From positions 54,467-118,466 of the forward strand of contig PGZV01000017.1 of assembly GCA_002841495.1 (NCBI GenBank): a stretch of DNA of 64,000 nt, in the 5' to 3' direction. Position 1 is the stretch's first letter; each line of letters starts with the position of its first letter. The stretch comes from Firmicutes bacterium HGW-Firmicutes-2. Its GTDB lineage: Bacteria > Bacillota > Clostridia > Lachnospirales > Vallitaleaceae. A program made the translations under genes and the position numbers. The notes under the pieces were generated by a model, which saw only the letters and a program-made list of their open reading frames with translations, ran no database searches and had not been told where the DNA came from. Shown one piece after another: positions 35,629 through 45,598 of this stretch.

Positions 35629-36819
35629 ATGTTTAGTAAAAAAACAGTAGAAGATATTCAAGTAGCAGGTAAGCAAGTATTAGTAAGATGTGACTTTAAT
35701 GTTCCAATCATTGATGGTGCAATCACAGATATTAATAGACTTGAAGGTGCATTGCCAACCATAAATAAGCTAATTGGTTCAGGGGCAAAAGTGATTTTAT
35801 GTTCTCACTTAGGAAAACCAAAAGGTCCGGATGCAAAATATTCATTAGCACCTGTTGCAATTAAGCTTTCAGAGATGCTTGGTAAGGAAGTTGTTTTTGC
35901 AGCTGATGATGAAGTGGTGGGTCCAAAAGCGAAAGCGGCAGTTGAAGCAATGAAGGACGGAGACGTTGTACTTCTTGAAAATACAAGATTTAGAGCGGAA
36001 GAATCAAAAAATGGAGAAGCATTCTCAAAAGATCTTGCTTCTTTAGCACAGATTTTTGTAAATGATGCATTTGGTACAGCACATAGAGCTCATTGTTCCA
36101 ATGTTGGTGTTACAGAATATATGGAAACAAGTGTTGTTGGTTATCTAATGGAAAAAGAAATCGATTACCTCGGAAATGCTATTGAAAGTCCGGAAAGACC
36201 TTTTGTTGCTATTCTAGGTGGTGCAAAAGTTTCTGACAAAATCGATGTGATTAATAACCTTCTTGATAAAGTCAATACGATCATCATTGGTGGTGGTATG
36301 GCTTATACATTTTTGAAGGCTCTAGGGAATGATGTAGGTAGTTCATTGCTTGAAGGTGATAAATTAAACTATGCTCTAAAGATGATTGATAAAGCAATGG
36401 AAAAGAATGTAAGATTCTTACTACCTATTGATCATGTTGTAGCTAAAGAATTCAAGAATGATACAGAATTCAAGACCGTTCATCGTGGTGGTATTGAAGG
36501 TGAGTGGATGGGTCTAGATATCGGTCCTGAAACACAAGCGTTATATGCAGATGCAATAAAAGGTGCTAAAACCGTTATATGGAATGGCCCAATGGGCGTA
36601 TTTGAATTTGATAATTTTGCAAATGGTACAAAAGCGATAGCTCAAGCCCTTGCAGATGCAGATTGTATTTCTATTATCGGTGGCGGTGATTCAGCTGCAG
36701 CTGTTAACCAACTTGGATTTGGTGATAGAATGTCCCACATCTCAACAGGTGGCGGTGCATCTTTAGAGTTTTTGGAAGGTAAAGAATTACCTGGTCTTGC
36801 AGCAGCTGACAACAAATAG
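35629..36819 (+). CDS. pgk: Phosphoglycerate kinase
   Basis: A 396-residue monomeric kinase that makes ATP from 1,3-bisphosphoglycerate. Typical motifs are LVRCDFNVP (residues ~19-27), SHLGKPKG (~61), the C-domain GGAKVSDKI (~200) and the nucleotide-site GGGDSAAAV near residue 350. Full length, with AAGGGAG before the ATG. It follows gapA after a 140-base gap that contains a hairpin, then tpiA after 29 bases. Confidence 0.97.
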   Translation: MFSKKTVEDIQVAGKQVLVRCDFNVPIIDGAITDINRLEGALPTINKLIGSGAKVILCSHLGKPKGPDAKYSLAPVAIKLSEMLGKEVVFAADDEVVGPKAKAAVEAMKDGDVVLLENTRFRAEESKNGEAFSKDLASLAQIFVNDAFGTAHRAHCSNVGVTEYMETSVVGYLMEKEIDYLGNAIESPERPFVAILGGAKVSDKIDVINNLLDKVNTIIIGGGMAYTFLKALGNDVGSSLLEGDKLNYALKMIDKAMEKNVRFLLPIDHVVAKEFKNDTEFKTVHRGGIEGEWMGLDIGPETQALYADAIKGAKTVIWNGPMGVFEFDNFANGTKAIAQALADADCISIIGGGDSAAAVNQLGFGDRMSHISTGGGASLEFLEGKELPGLAAADNK

Positions 36820-36848
36820 ATTTATAAGATTAATATGGAGGTAATGAA

Positions 36849-37595
36849 ATGCGTAGAATGATTACGGCGGGAAATTGGAAAATGAATAAAAGCCCTAAAG
36901 AAGCGGTGGCGTTGATTGAAGAATTGATACCACTCGTAAAATCGGATGATACAGATGTTGTCTTCTGTGTTCCAGCAGTGGATTTAGTAGCAGCAGTAGA
37001 AGCAACTAAAGGTACGAACATTGAGATCGGTGCTCAAAACATGCACTTTGAAGATAAAGGTGCCTATACCGGCGAAATAGCGGCGAATATGTTGACTGAA
37101 ATCGGTGTTAAGTATGTTGTCATCGGTCACTCAGAAAGACGTGAATATTTTGCTGAAACAAACGAAACAGTTAATAAAAAAGTCTTAAAAGCACTGGAAC
37201 ATGATATTGTGCCGATTTTATGTTGTGGAGAATACCTTGAGCAAAGAGAACAAGGTGTAACTGTTGACCTTGTAAGACAACAAATAAAAGTAGGTTTGCT
37301 TGGTGTGTCAGCTGAAGATGCTAAAAAAGTCGTGATCGCTTATGAACCGATTTGGGCGATAGGAACAGGCGTTACTGCTACAAGTGATCAGGCAGAAGAA
37401 GTTTGTGCTGCAATTAGAGTACTACTTGTTGAGCTTTATGGAACAGAAGTCGCTGAAGCTATGAGAATTCAATACGGTGGTTCTGTGAATGCAGGAAATG
37501 CTGCTGAATTATTCTCAAAACCCAATATTGATGGTGGTTTGGTTGGTGGTGCCAGCTTAACAACCGGATTTGGTGATATCGTTAATTTTAAGTAA
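36849..37595 (+). CDS. tpiA: Triosephosphate isomerase
   Basis: A 248-residue TIM-barrel enzyme interconverting DHAP and GAP. Active-site residues are seen in [10 protein letters not shown] (Lys11), [12 protein letters not shown] (His near 95) and [12 protein letters not shown] (Glu near 167); the phosphate loop [10 protein letters not shown] follows. Full length. GGAGG precedes the ATG, 29 bases after pgk. A hairpin and a new promoter follow before gpmI. Confidence 0.97.
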   Translation: MRRMITAGNWKMNKSPKEAVALIEELIPLVKSDDTDVVFCVPAVDLVAAVEATKGTNIEIGAQNMHFEDKGAYTGEIAANMLTEIGVKYVVIGHSERREYFAETNETVNKKVLKALEHDIVPILCCGEYLEQREQGVTVDLVRQQIKVGLLGVSAEDAKKVVIAYEPIWAIGTGVTATSDQAEEVCAAIRVLLVELYGTEVAEAMRIQYGGSVNAGNAAELFSKPNIDGGLVGGASLTTGFGDIVNFK

Positions 37596-37615
37596 GAGCA
37601 TACAATAAGGGTAAT

Positions 37616-37644
37616 AAAGGGTTGCATCCCGCAACCCTTTATAA
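37616..37644 (+). terminator. Hairpin between tpiA and gpmI
   Basis: AAAGGGTTGC pairs with GCAACCCTTT around a 5-base loop. There is no long T run after it, so it is a weak terminator or a processing site. Confidence 0.6.
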
Positions 37645-37651
37645 TATCCTA

Positions 37652-37680
37652 TTCAAACTTTTTATGGGTTATGGTATAAT
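37652..37680 (+). promoter_or_regulatory. gpmI promoter
   Basis: TTCAAA (37652-37657), a 17-base spacer and TATAAT (37675-37680), about 55 bases before the gene. This suggests gpmI can be read separately from the upstream cluster. Confidence 0.6.
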
Positions 37681-37735
37681 GATAATTAGAATCAATACTG
37701 GTAATATTAATATACATAGAAAAGGAGCAATGATG

Positions 37736-39277
37736 ATGATAAAAAAACCAACAGTATTAATGATCTTAGACGGATATGGGCTAAATGATAAACAAGAGGG
37801 TAATGCCGTTTATCTGGCGAACAAGCCGGTTATGGATAAGATAACATCGACTTACCCTTCAGTAAAAGGAAAAGCAAGCGGCTTGGATGTAGGCTTGCCT
37901 GACGGTCAAATGGGTAACTCAGAAGTGGGTCATCTGAATATTGGTGCAGGAAGAGTTGTATATCAGGAACTTACAAGAATTACCAAATCCATAAAAGACG
38001 GAGATTTCTTTGAGAACCCGGCATTGCTTAAGGCAATTTATAACTGCAAGGCAAATAATAGTGATCTTCATTTATGGGGCCTAGTATCTGATGGTGGTGT
38101 ACATAGCCATAATGAACATCTGTATGCATTATTAATGCTTGCTAAAAAAGAAGGTCTAGAAAATGTTTATGTCCATTGCTTTTTAGACGGAAGAGATACA
38201 CCACCTGCTTCTGGTATTGAGTATGTTACGGAATTACAAAATAAAATGGATTTATTACAAGTCGGTAAGATAGCTTCTGTCCATGGACGTTATTATGCTA
38301 TGGATCGAGATAATCGGTGGGAGCGGGTACAATTATCTTATGACGCACTTGTTGAAGGTGTAGGTCAATCCGCAAATTCAGGTATTGAAGCCGTCTTGAA
38401 CTCTTACAAACAAGGTAACAATGATGAATTTGTATTACCAACTGTTGTAATAGAAAACGGCAAGCCTATGGCGACGGTTAAAAATCATGATTCTGTTATT
38501 TTCTTTAATTTTAGACCAGACCGTGCACGTGAACTGACCAGAGCTTTTTGTGATGGGACATTTACCGGCTTTGATAGAAACCAGGGCTTAATGGAACTTG
38601 TATTTACTTGTTTCACCAACTATGATATTACAATAAATAATAAAGAAGTAGCCTATGGTAAAACTTCCTTAACCAATACGCTTGGTGAGTATATTTCCCG
38701 ACTTGGTAAAACCCAATTGAGATTGGCAGAAACAGAGAAATACGCCCATGTTACTTTCTTCTTTAATGGCGGGGTAGAGGTTGCTAATCCTGGAGAAGAC
38801 CGAATCCTTGTGCCTTCACCAAAGGTTGCGACTTATGATTTGCAACCGGAAATGAGTGCGTATCAAGTTAGTTATGAATTGGTAAAAGCAATTAAAGGCG
38901 GTTTACACGACTTGATTATCGTTAATTTTGCAAATCCGGACATGGTAGGCCATACAGGTATAGTATCAGCGGCTGTCAAAGCCATAGAGACTGTCGACCA
39001 ATGTGTTGGTGCTGCTTATGAAGCCTTACTTGAAGTTAATGGTGTTATGTTTATGTGTGCGGATCATGGGAACTCAGAACAACTGATTGATTATACAACC
39101 CATCAACCTTTTACAGCACATACAATTAATCCAGTACCATTTATATTGGTAAACGGAGATCCGGGTGTGACTTTAAGAGAAGGACAACTGGCAGATATTG
39201 CACCGACCTTATTAGATTTAATGGGTATTGATGTACCTGTAGAGATGACAGGTACCTCTTTATTAGTAAAACCTTAG
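37736..39277 (+). CDS. gpmI: 2,3-bisphosphoglycerate-independent phosphoglycerate mutase
   Basis: A 513-residue Mn-dependent mutase converting 3- to 2-phosphoglycerate. It belongs to the alkaline phosphatase superfamily: metal site LMILDGYGLND near the start, the phosphorylated serine in MGNSEVGHLNIGAGR near residue 62, HGRYYAMDRDNRW near 190, and the metal-binding MCADHGNSEQL near the C-terminus. Three in-frame ATGs lie at 37730, 37733 and 37736 behind AAAGGAG; the last has the best spacing. A longer reading would start inside the promoter. Confidence 0.95.
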   Translation: MIKKPTVLMILDGYGLNDKQEGNAVYLANKPVMDKITSTYPSVKGKASGLDVGLPDGQMGNSEVGHLNIGAGRVVYQELTRITKSIKDGDFFENPALLKAIYNCKANNSDLHLWGLVSDGGVHSHNEHLYALLMLAKKEGLENVYVHCFLDGRDTPPASGIEYVTELQNKMDLLQVGKIASVHGRYYAMDRDNRWERVQLSYDALVEGVGQSANSGIEAVLNSYKQGNNDEFVLPTVVIENGKPMATVKNHDSVIFFNFRPDRARELTRAFCDGTFTGFDRNQGLMELVFTCFTNYDITINNKEVAYGKTSLTNTLGEYISRLGKTQLRLAETEKYAHVTFFFNGGVEVANPGEDRILVPSPKVATYDLQPEMSAYQVSYELVKAIKGGLHDLIIVNFANPDMVGHTGIVSAAVKAIETVDQCVGAAYEALLEVNGVMFMCADHGNSEQLIDYTTHQPFTAHTINPVPFILVNGDPGVTLREGQLADIAPTLLDLMGIDVPVEMTGTSLLVKP

Positions 39278-39420
39278 ATAAAATAAAAAGCATATTATTA
39301 TAGGATAGATTCAGTTCGTTAAGATGGTAGTTGTCGATTGACCTACCATCTTTTCCTTTGTCATGAATAAGCGTTTTAGGAATATAATGTACTTTCTTGA
39401 AGTTTTTATATGCGCTAGGG

Positions 39421-39473
39421 TTGACAAAAAACAGTTATTCAAGTAAAATTACTTTGAAAATCAAAGTAATTTT
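39421..39473 (+). promoter_or_regulatory. fabV promoter overlapped by a FabT-like palindrome
   Basis: TTGACA (39421-39426), a 17-base spacer and TAAAAT (39444-39449). A perfect inverted repeat with 13-base arms (39445-39457 and 39461-39473, 3-base centre) covers the -10 and start region. Its core ACTTTGA-AAA-TCAAAGT fits the site of FabT-type MarR repressors of fatty acid synthesis (TTTGA..nn..TCAAA). Repression by a FabT-like protein is inferred. Confidence 0.75.
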
Positions 39474-39488
39474 GATAGGAGATTAAAT

Positions 39489-40679
39489 ATGATAGTTGAA
39501 CCGAAAGTCAGAGGATTCATATGTACGACTGCCCACCCAGATGGATGTGCAGCAAGTGTCAATCATCAAATAAAATATGTTAAAAATCAAGGCACTTTAG
39601 AAGGCCCTAAGAATGTACTGATTATCGGTGCATCAACCGGTTATGGCTTGGCGACAAGAATCGTATCGATGGCTGGCTGTAATGCCAATACCCTTGGTGT
39701 TTTTTATGAAAGAGAATCCAATGGTAAAAGAACGGCAACGGCTGGTTGGTATAATACTGCAGCTTTTGAAGTGGCAGCAACAGATGCAGGTTTATATGCT
39801 TCAAGTATAAACGGTGATGCCTTTTCACATGAGATTAAAGATCAAGCAATAGAAAAAATCAAAAAAGAAATGGGAAAAATTGACCTTGTGGTTTATTCAC
39901 TAGCTGCACCTAGAAGGATAGATCCGGACACAGGCGAAAAATATGGATCTGTTCTTAAACCCATTGGACAATCTTATACAAATAAATCCATAGATGTTAT
40001 GCAAGGCCAAATAACAGAAGCCACTATTGAGCCTGCAACAAAAGAAGAGATTGAAAACACAATTAAAGTTATGGGTGGCGAAGACTGGGAATTGTGGATT
40101 AATAAATTATTGGAAGCAGATGTGTTAGCAGAAGGCGTAAGAACCATTGCTTATTCTTATATTGGCCCGGATATCACCCTTGCGATGTACCGTGAAGGTA
40201 CCATAGGTAAAGCGAAGGAACATCTTGAAAACACCGCTAAGGATCTTACAGCTTTGCTAAAAGACTTAAATGGTGTTGCTTATGTGACCGTTGCAAAAGC
40301 TTTGGTGACACAAGCCAGTGCAGCCATTCCTATTGTTCCACTTTATATTGGTGCATTGTACAAGGTTATGAAGGCAAAAGGTACACATGAAGGCTGTATT
40401 GAACAGATTTATAGATTGTTTAAGGACTTTTTATATGCCAAAGAGGTTAATACGGACGATGAAGGTCGTATTCGTACAGATGACTATGAAATGGAAGCAG
40501 ATGTACAACACGATGCAATTGCATTATTTGATCAAGTAACCACGGATACTTTGCAACAAGTGCTGGATATTCAGTCTTATCAGGATGAGTTTTTCAAGCT
40601 TTTTGGTTTTGGTTTTGATGAAGTGGATTATGAGCAAGATGTTGAGGTTAAGGTGGATATACCAAGTATTGAGTTATAA
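39489..40679 (+). CDS. fabV: Enoyl-ACP/trans-2-enoyl-CoA reductase, FabV/Ter type
   Basis: A 396-residue single-domain reductase of the FabV/TER family. Signatures are the N-terminal VRGFICTTAHPDGC, the NADH-binding GASTGYGLATRI near residue 47, and the catalytic Tyr with the following Y-x8-K pattern in MYREGTIGKAKEH near residue 240. FabV completes each round of fatty acid elongation, and the close relative Ter reduces crotonyl-CoA in butyrate fermentation. The FabT-like operator favours a lipid role; the glycolytic setting leaves a fermentative role open. AGGAG precedes the ATG. Confidence 0.93.
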   Translation: MIVEPKVRGFICTTAHPDGCAASVNHQIKYVKNQGTLEGPKNVLIIGASTGYGLATRIVSMAGCNANTLGVFYERESNGKRTATAGWYNTAAFEVAATDAGLYASSINGDAFSHEIKDQAIEKIKKEMGKIDLVVYSLAAPRRIDPDTGEKYGSVLKPIGQSYTNKSIDVMQGQITEATIEPATKEEIENTIKVMGGEDWELWINKLLEADVLAEGVRTIAYSYIGPDITLAMYREGTIGKAKEHLENTAKDLTALLKDLNGVAYVTVAKALVTQASAAIPIVPLYIGALYKVMKAKGTHEGCIEQIYRLFKDFLYAKEVNTDDEGRIRTDDYEMEADVQHDAIALFDQVTTDTLQQVLDIQSYQDEFFKLFGFGFDEVDYEQDVEVKVDIPSIEL

Positions 40680-40694
40680 GAGATATTACTAATA

Positions 40695-40830
40695 GGTCCT
40701 ATGAAAACCCTTACACTGTATGTATGACTACGGCCTCCGATTGGTGCGTCCTGCACCAAAAGTCGGCGGTCTGCATCCATGCAGACTCGCTTAAGTCATA
40801 CACACAGTTCCAGGAACTTCATAGTCGATG
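40695..40830 (+). repeat. R2 repeat: three-way-junction element, intact copy
   Basis: The outer base stem CTATGAA (40699-40705) pairs with TTCATAG (40818-40824). The long stem ACTGTATGTATGACT (40715-40729) pairs with 40794-40808 at 14 of 15 positions. Inside are two hairpins: CCTCCGA-TTGGTGC with GCACCAA-..-TCGGCGG (40734-40769), and GTCTGC-ATCCAT-GCAGAC (40769-40786). Parts of it recur at 46426-46460, 46616-46665 and 33151-33186. It may be a mobile palindromic element or a structured RNA. Confidence 0.75.
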
Positions 40831-40887
40831 TCGGTAAAATATAGAACTTGTTAAAATAATTATTATGAATAACGAGGCTATTAATAG

Positions 40888-40951
40888 CAGTAAGTATTTA
40901 TTCACAGATTGTCCGAAGGGAAAGACTGGGAGAAGAATACTTACTGTTTTT
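40888..40951 (+). repeat. R2-associated stem-loop module, copy A
   Basis: CAGTAAGTATT (40888-40898) pairs perfectly with AATACTTACTG (40936-40946), followed by a T run. The loop has GTC-CGAAGGGAAA-GAC-TGGGA. A similar module is at 46517-46586, with loop GTC-ATCCTAAGGGGAA-GAC-GGGA. The stems differ while the loop core is kept, which suggests a structured RNA or terminator. Confidence 0.6.
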
Positions 40952-41002
40952 GCATGGAGATAGATTGTAATACTATATCTAGTTAGAAAAGACTATGGTG
41001 GA

Positions 41003-42424
<1,422 letters not shown>

Positions 42425-42459
42425 TAGACTTTTGTAGAAATTAATAAGGTTATTTAGTT

Positions 42460-42495
42460 AAGGGTTACCGGTTCTATAATCGGTAACCCTTTTTC
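42460..42495 (+). terminator. Terminator after eno
   Basis: AAGGGTTACCG pairs with CGGTAACCCTT over 11 positions around a 10-base loop, followed by TTTTT. Confidence 0.95.
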
Positions 42496-42559
42496 AAAAA
42501 AGCATTGCAACAACTTGGGGTTTATGATAATATGTTAATGTTGACTAGGAGGTGTAATT

Positions 42560-42808
42560 ATGGCAGCATTATTAGTATTGGTTAAAGTATTATATTTTGT
42601 GTTATGTATCGCATTGATTACCGTTGTATTGTTTCAAAAAGGTAAGACTGCAGGACTATCAGGTGCAATTGGTGGCGCTGGAGAATCATACTGGGGAAAA
42701 AATAAAGCGCGTACAATGGATGGTAAATTACAGAAAGCAACCGTTGCTTTGGCAGTAGGTTTTATTGTCTTCGCATTGTTGATTTCATATGTTGAGAAGT
42801 TTGTATAA
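42560..42808 (+). CDS. secG: Preprotein translocase subunit SecG
   Basis: An 82-residue membrane protein with two helices (residues ~4-24 and ~57-78) and the conserved central loop VLFQKGKTAGLSGAIGGAGES. It is the small helper of the SecYEG export channel. AGGAGG precedes the ATG. The common eno-secG neighbourhood of Firmicutes is kept, but the usual rnr and smpB genes do not follow; a terminator and an R1 relic do. Confidence 0.94.
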   Translation: MAALLVLVKVLYFVLCIALITVVLFQKGKTAGLSGAIGGAGESYWGKNKARTMDGKLQKATVALAVGFIVFALLISYVEKFV

Positions 42809-42846
42809 AAAATGCGCTCATGTGCAAAAGTAGTATAAGTAAGTAG

Positions 42847-42873
42847 AAAACACCAGATACTGGTGTTTTTTTA
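42847..42873 (+). terminator. Terminator after secG
   Basis: CACCAG-ATA-CTGGTG, flanked by an A run and a T run. Confidence 0.93.
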
Positions 42874-42884
42874 ATATACCAATT

Positions 42885-42917
42885 TTTAGTGAAATTTAGT
42901 TTTGACCCTTTAACCAA
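42885..42917. repeat. R1 repeat relic (one end, inverted)
   Basis: TTTAGTGAAATTTAGTTTTG then ACCCTTTAACCAA matches the reverse complement of the left ~32 bases of the R1 element (26499 onward) with about two changes. Confidence 0.75.
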
Positions 42918-42986
42918 TTGTAGTTTTTTAGTACTATTTTGAAGGTTCGGAAAGTGGTATAATGAAAAAAACAAGGGAGGTATGGC

Positions 42987-44228
42987 ATGTCAAATCCTAT
43001 AAAGCTTTCACAAAAAGAAAAGAGTTGGATTTTATATGATTGTGGTAACTCAGCTTATTCAATGGCTATAACAACAGCACTTTTTCCGGTTTACTTTGGT
43101 ATGTTTAAAGGCGGAAGTGGTATGGATATCGGTTACTTCAATTCTATAGCCAGTATTTTAGTCGCCCTTATAAGCCCGATACTGGGCACCATCGCGGATT
43201 ATAAAGATGTTAAAAAACGTTTTTTTGCTTTCTTCGCCCTATTAGGTATAATATTCACCGGTGCTATTGCGGTGGTACCTAATGGTCAGTGGCAACTGTT
43301 GATTGGTGTCTATATCGTGACTGCGGTTGGCTTTTCTGGTGCCAACATTTTCTATGACGCTTTTTTGGTGGATGTATCCGTGGATGCCAATATGGACTCT
43401 GTATCCACGAAAGGTTTTGCTTATGGATACATTGCTTCTGTTGTCCCATTTACCATATCCCTTGTGGTTGTGTTCTTGATTGGCCTAGATCAGATGCTAG
43501 GTTATCAACTAGGCTTTGTAATAACTGCCTTGTGGTGGGGGTTGTTTACAATACCAATGCTAAGGCATGTTCGTCAAGTACATTATGTTGAAAGAGAATC
43601 AAACCCTATTAAAAACAGTTTTATACGATTGGGTCGCACATTTGTGAATATTAAGAAGCATAAAACGGTATTTGCTTTTTTAATAGCTTATTTTCTTTAT
43701 ATTGATGGCGTAGATACAATTATTAAGATGGCGGTACCCTATGCTACTGATTCTCTCGGACTGGATTCTTCAGATGTATTTATGCTTCTTGGTATCTTGT
43801 TGGTGATTCAATTGATTGCTTTCCCATGTGCTTTGCTATATGGTGTCTTGGCAAAAAGATATTCAACAAAGAAAATGATAATTGTTGCAATCATAACCTA
43901 TATTATAACGACCATCTTTGCTTTTATGATGACCCAGTTGTGGCATGTGTTTATACTTGGAGGTCTTATCGGTTCAGCGCAAGGTGGTATACAGGCACTT
44001 AGTCGTTCCTATTTTGCAAAAATTATACCAAAAAACAATTCTAATGAGTTCTTTGGTTTTTATAACGTATTTGGCAAATTTGCCGCCATCATTGGACCGA
44101 CATTGATGGCGCTTGTGGCCACAATTACAGGTGTGACCAGATACAGTATTTTGGCCATCATACCTTTATTTATTCTTGGTCTTATACTTTTCCTATTCTT
44201 GCCGGAACATAAAAGTGAAGCTTATTAA
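42987..44228 (+). CDS. MFS permease, UMF1-like
   Basis: A 413-residue transporter with about twelve membrane helices. The N-terminus KSWILYDCGNSAYSMAITTALFPVYF, and the RYSTKKMI loop between helices 8 and 9, fit the UMF1 (Atg22-like) branch of the major facilitator superfamily. No substrate is established for bacterial members; amino acid or peptide efflux is a guess from the fungal relative. AGGGAGG precedes the ATG. It follows an R1 relic and stands alone, since asd has its own promoter. Confidence 0.88.
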   Translation: MSNPIKLSQKEKSWILYDCGNSAYSMAITTALFPVYFGMFKGGSGMDIGYFNSIASILVALISPILGTIADYKDVKKRFFAFFALLGIIFTGAIAVVPNGQWQLLIGVYIVTAVGFSGANIFYDAFLVDVSVDANMDSVSTKGFAYGYIASVVPFTISLVVVFLIGLDQMLGYQLGFVITALWWGLFTIPMLRHVRQVHYVERESNPIKNSFIRLGRTFVNIKKHKTVFAFLIAYFLYIDGVDTIIKMAVPYATDSLGLDSSDVFMLLGILLVIQLIAFPCALLYGVLAKRYSTKKMIIVAIITYIITTIFAFMMTQLWHVFILGGLIGSAQGGIQALSRSYFAKIIPKNNSNEFFGFYNVFGKFAAIIGPTLMALVATITGVTRYSILAIIPLFILGLILFLFLPEHKSEAY

Positions 44229-44275
44229 TAATAGATTTATCGTAACAGCAACTTATTGACTTAAGCAAAATAAAC

Positions 44276-44341
44276 TTGATTTTAGTTCAAAACTATGCTA
44301 AAATACGCCTAGTAAAGACAAATGTGTTTCATGGAAACACA
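44276..44341 (+). promoter_or_regulatory. asd promoter with downstream palindrome
   Basis: TTGATT (44276-44281), a 17-base spacer and TAAAAT (44299-44304). The palindrome TGTGTTTC-ATG-GAAACACA (44323-44341) lies about 12 bases past the predicted start. It may be an operator or a protective 5' hairpin. No regulator was identified. Confidence 0.65.
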
Positions 44342-44365
44342 CACTAAAAAAAGAGGTGCAAAATA

Positions 44366-45448
44366 ATGAATAATTTAAATGTAGGTATAGTCGGTGCGAC
44401 AGGCATGGTTGGTCAAAGGTTTATAACATTACTTGAAGAGCATCCTTGGTTTAATATTGTAGTTCTAGCAGCAAGCCCAAGGTCAGCCGGTAAAAAATAT
44501 AAAGATGTTATGGGTGACAGGTGGGCAATGAGTAGTCCTATTCCTAAAGTTATTGGAGAAATGGTTGTTGAAGATGCTAGCAATGTGGAAAAAATTGCTG
44601 CTATGGTTGATTTTATTTTCTGTGCTGTTGATATGGATAAGCAAGCGATCAAAGATCTTGAAGAAGCCTATGCTAAGGCAGAGGTGCCGGTTGTTTCTAA
44701 CAATTCAGCTCATAGGACAACACCGGATGTACCGATGGTTATACCTGAAATCAATCCTGAACACTTAGAGGTAATCGCAGCACAAAGAAAGAGACTAGGT
44801 GTATCTAGAGGTTTCATTGCAGTTAAACCCAACTGCTCAATACAAAGCTATGTACCTGTTTTTCAGGCACTTAAAGAGTACGGTCCAAAAGAAGCAGTCA
44901 TCTGTACATATCAAGCTATATCAGGGGCAGGAAAGACCTTTGAATCATGGCCTGAAATGGTTGATAATGTCATTCCTTATATTGGTGGTGAAGAAGAAAA
45001 AAGTGAACAAGAACCGCTTAAGATATGGGGACAGGTTAAGGATGGCATCATAGTGAAGGCTGATTTGCCGGTTATATCCGCACAATGTATTCGGGTAGCG
45101 GCTTTGGATGGTCATATGGCAGCGGTATCTGTTAGGTTTGAGAAAAAGCCTACTATTGATGAAATGGTACAAAAACTCAATAGTTATGAAGGAAGACCAC
45201 AAACCTTAAAATTACCCAGTGCTCCTAAACAATTTATTAAGTATATGATAGATGACAACCGCCCACAAACACGGTTGGATCGAGATTATGAAAATGGCAT
45301 GGGTATATGTGTGGGACGTATGCGAGAAGATCATATATATGATTATAAATTTGTAGCTTTGTCTCATAATACTGTAAGGGGTGCAGCAGGTGGTGCGGTC
45401 TTAATTGCTGAACTTCTTGCTGCTGATCACTACATAACAAGAAAATAG
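44366..45448 (+). CDS. asd: Aspartate-semialdehyde dehydrogenase
   Basis: A 360-residue enzyme that reduces aspartyl phosphate, feeding lysine, threonine and methionine synthesis. The NADP motif is GATGMVGQRF (residues 10-19) and the catalytic cysteine is Cys157 in KPNCSIQSYVP. The length and the PNCSIQ motif place it with the archaeal/fungal-type branch, which is also found in Clostridia, rather than the shorter Gram-negative type. The gene stands alone under a good promoter. Confidence 0.94.
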   Translation: MNNLNVGIVGATGMVGQRFITLLEEHPWFNIVVLAASPRSAGKKYKDVMGDRWAMSSPIPKVIGEMVVEDASNVEKIAAMVDFIFCAVDMDKQAIKDLEEAYAKAEVPVVSNNSAHRTTPDVPMVIPEINPEHLEVIAAQRKRLGVSRGFIAVKPNCSIQSYVPVFQALKEYGPKEAVICTYQAISGAGKTFESWPEMVDNVIPYIGGEEEKSEQEPLKIWGQVKDGIIVKADLPVISAQCIRVAALDGHMAAVSVRFEKKPTIDEMVQKLNSYEGRPQTLKLPSAPKQFIKYMIDDNRPQTRLDRDYENGMGICVGRMREDHIYDYKFVALSHNTVRGAAGGAVLIAELLAADHYITRK

Positions 45449-45598
45449 ATTGGAAGAGGGCTATCTTGACAGTTAAAATCCATAAGTCTATAATTTAGTT
45501 ATGAATATATCATAATGTAATATATTTAATGTGAGTTTAGAGAAACTTAGTGTAACTCTTTATTAGTGGAGTAGGCGTCAATTCGAAAGGGTGAGACC

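Noticed and set aside
40734-40786. A tRNA-like cloverleaf
   Set aside because: The branched fold has no anticodon-arm, T-loop or CCA features; the arms are too long and palindromic.
40888-40951. Known riboswitch (c-di-GMP, fluoride, guanidine, SAM)
   Set aside because: The loop sequence did not match any of these class signatures that I could recall, and the element recurs with R2 repeats rather than before related genes.
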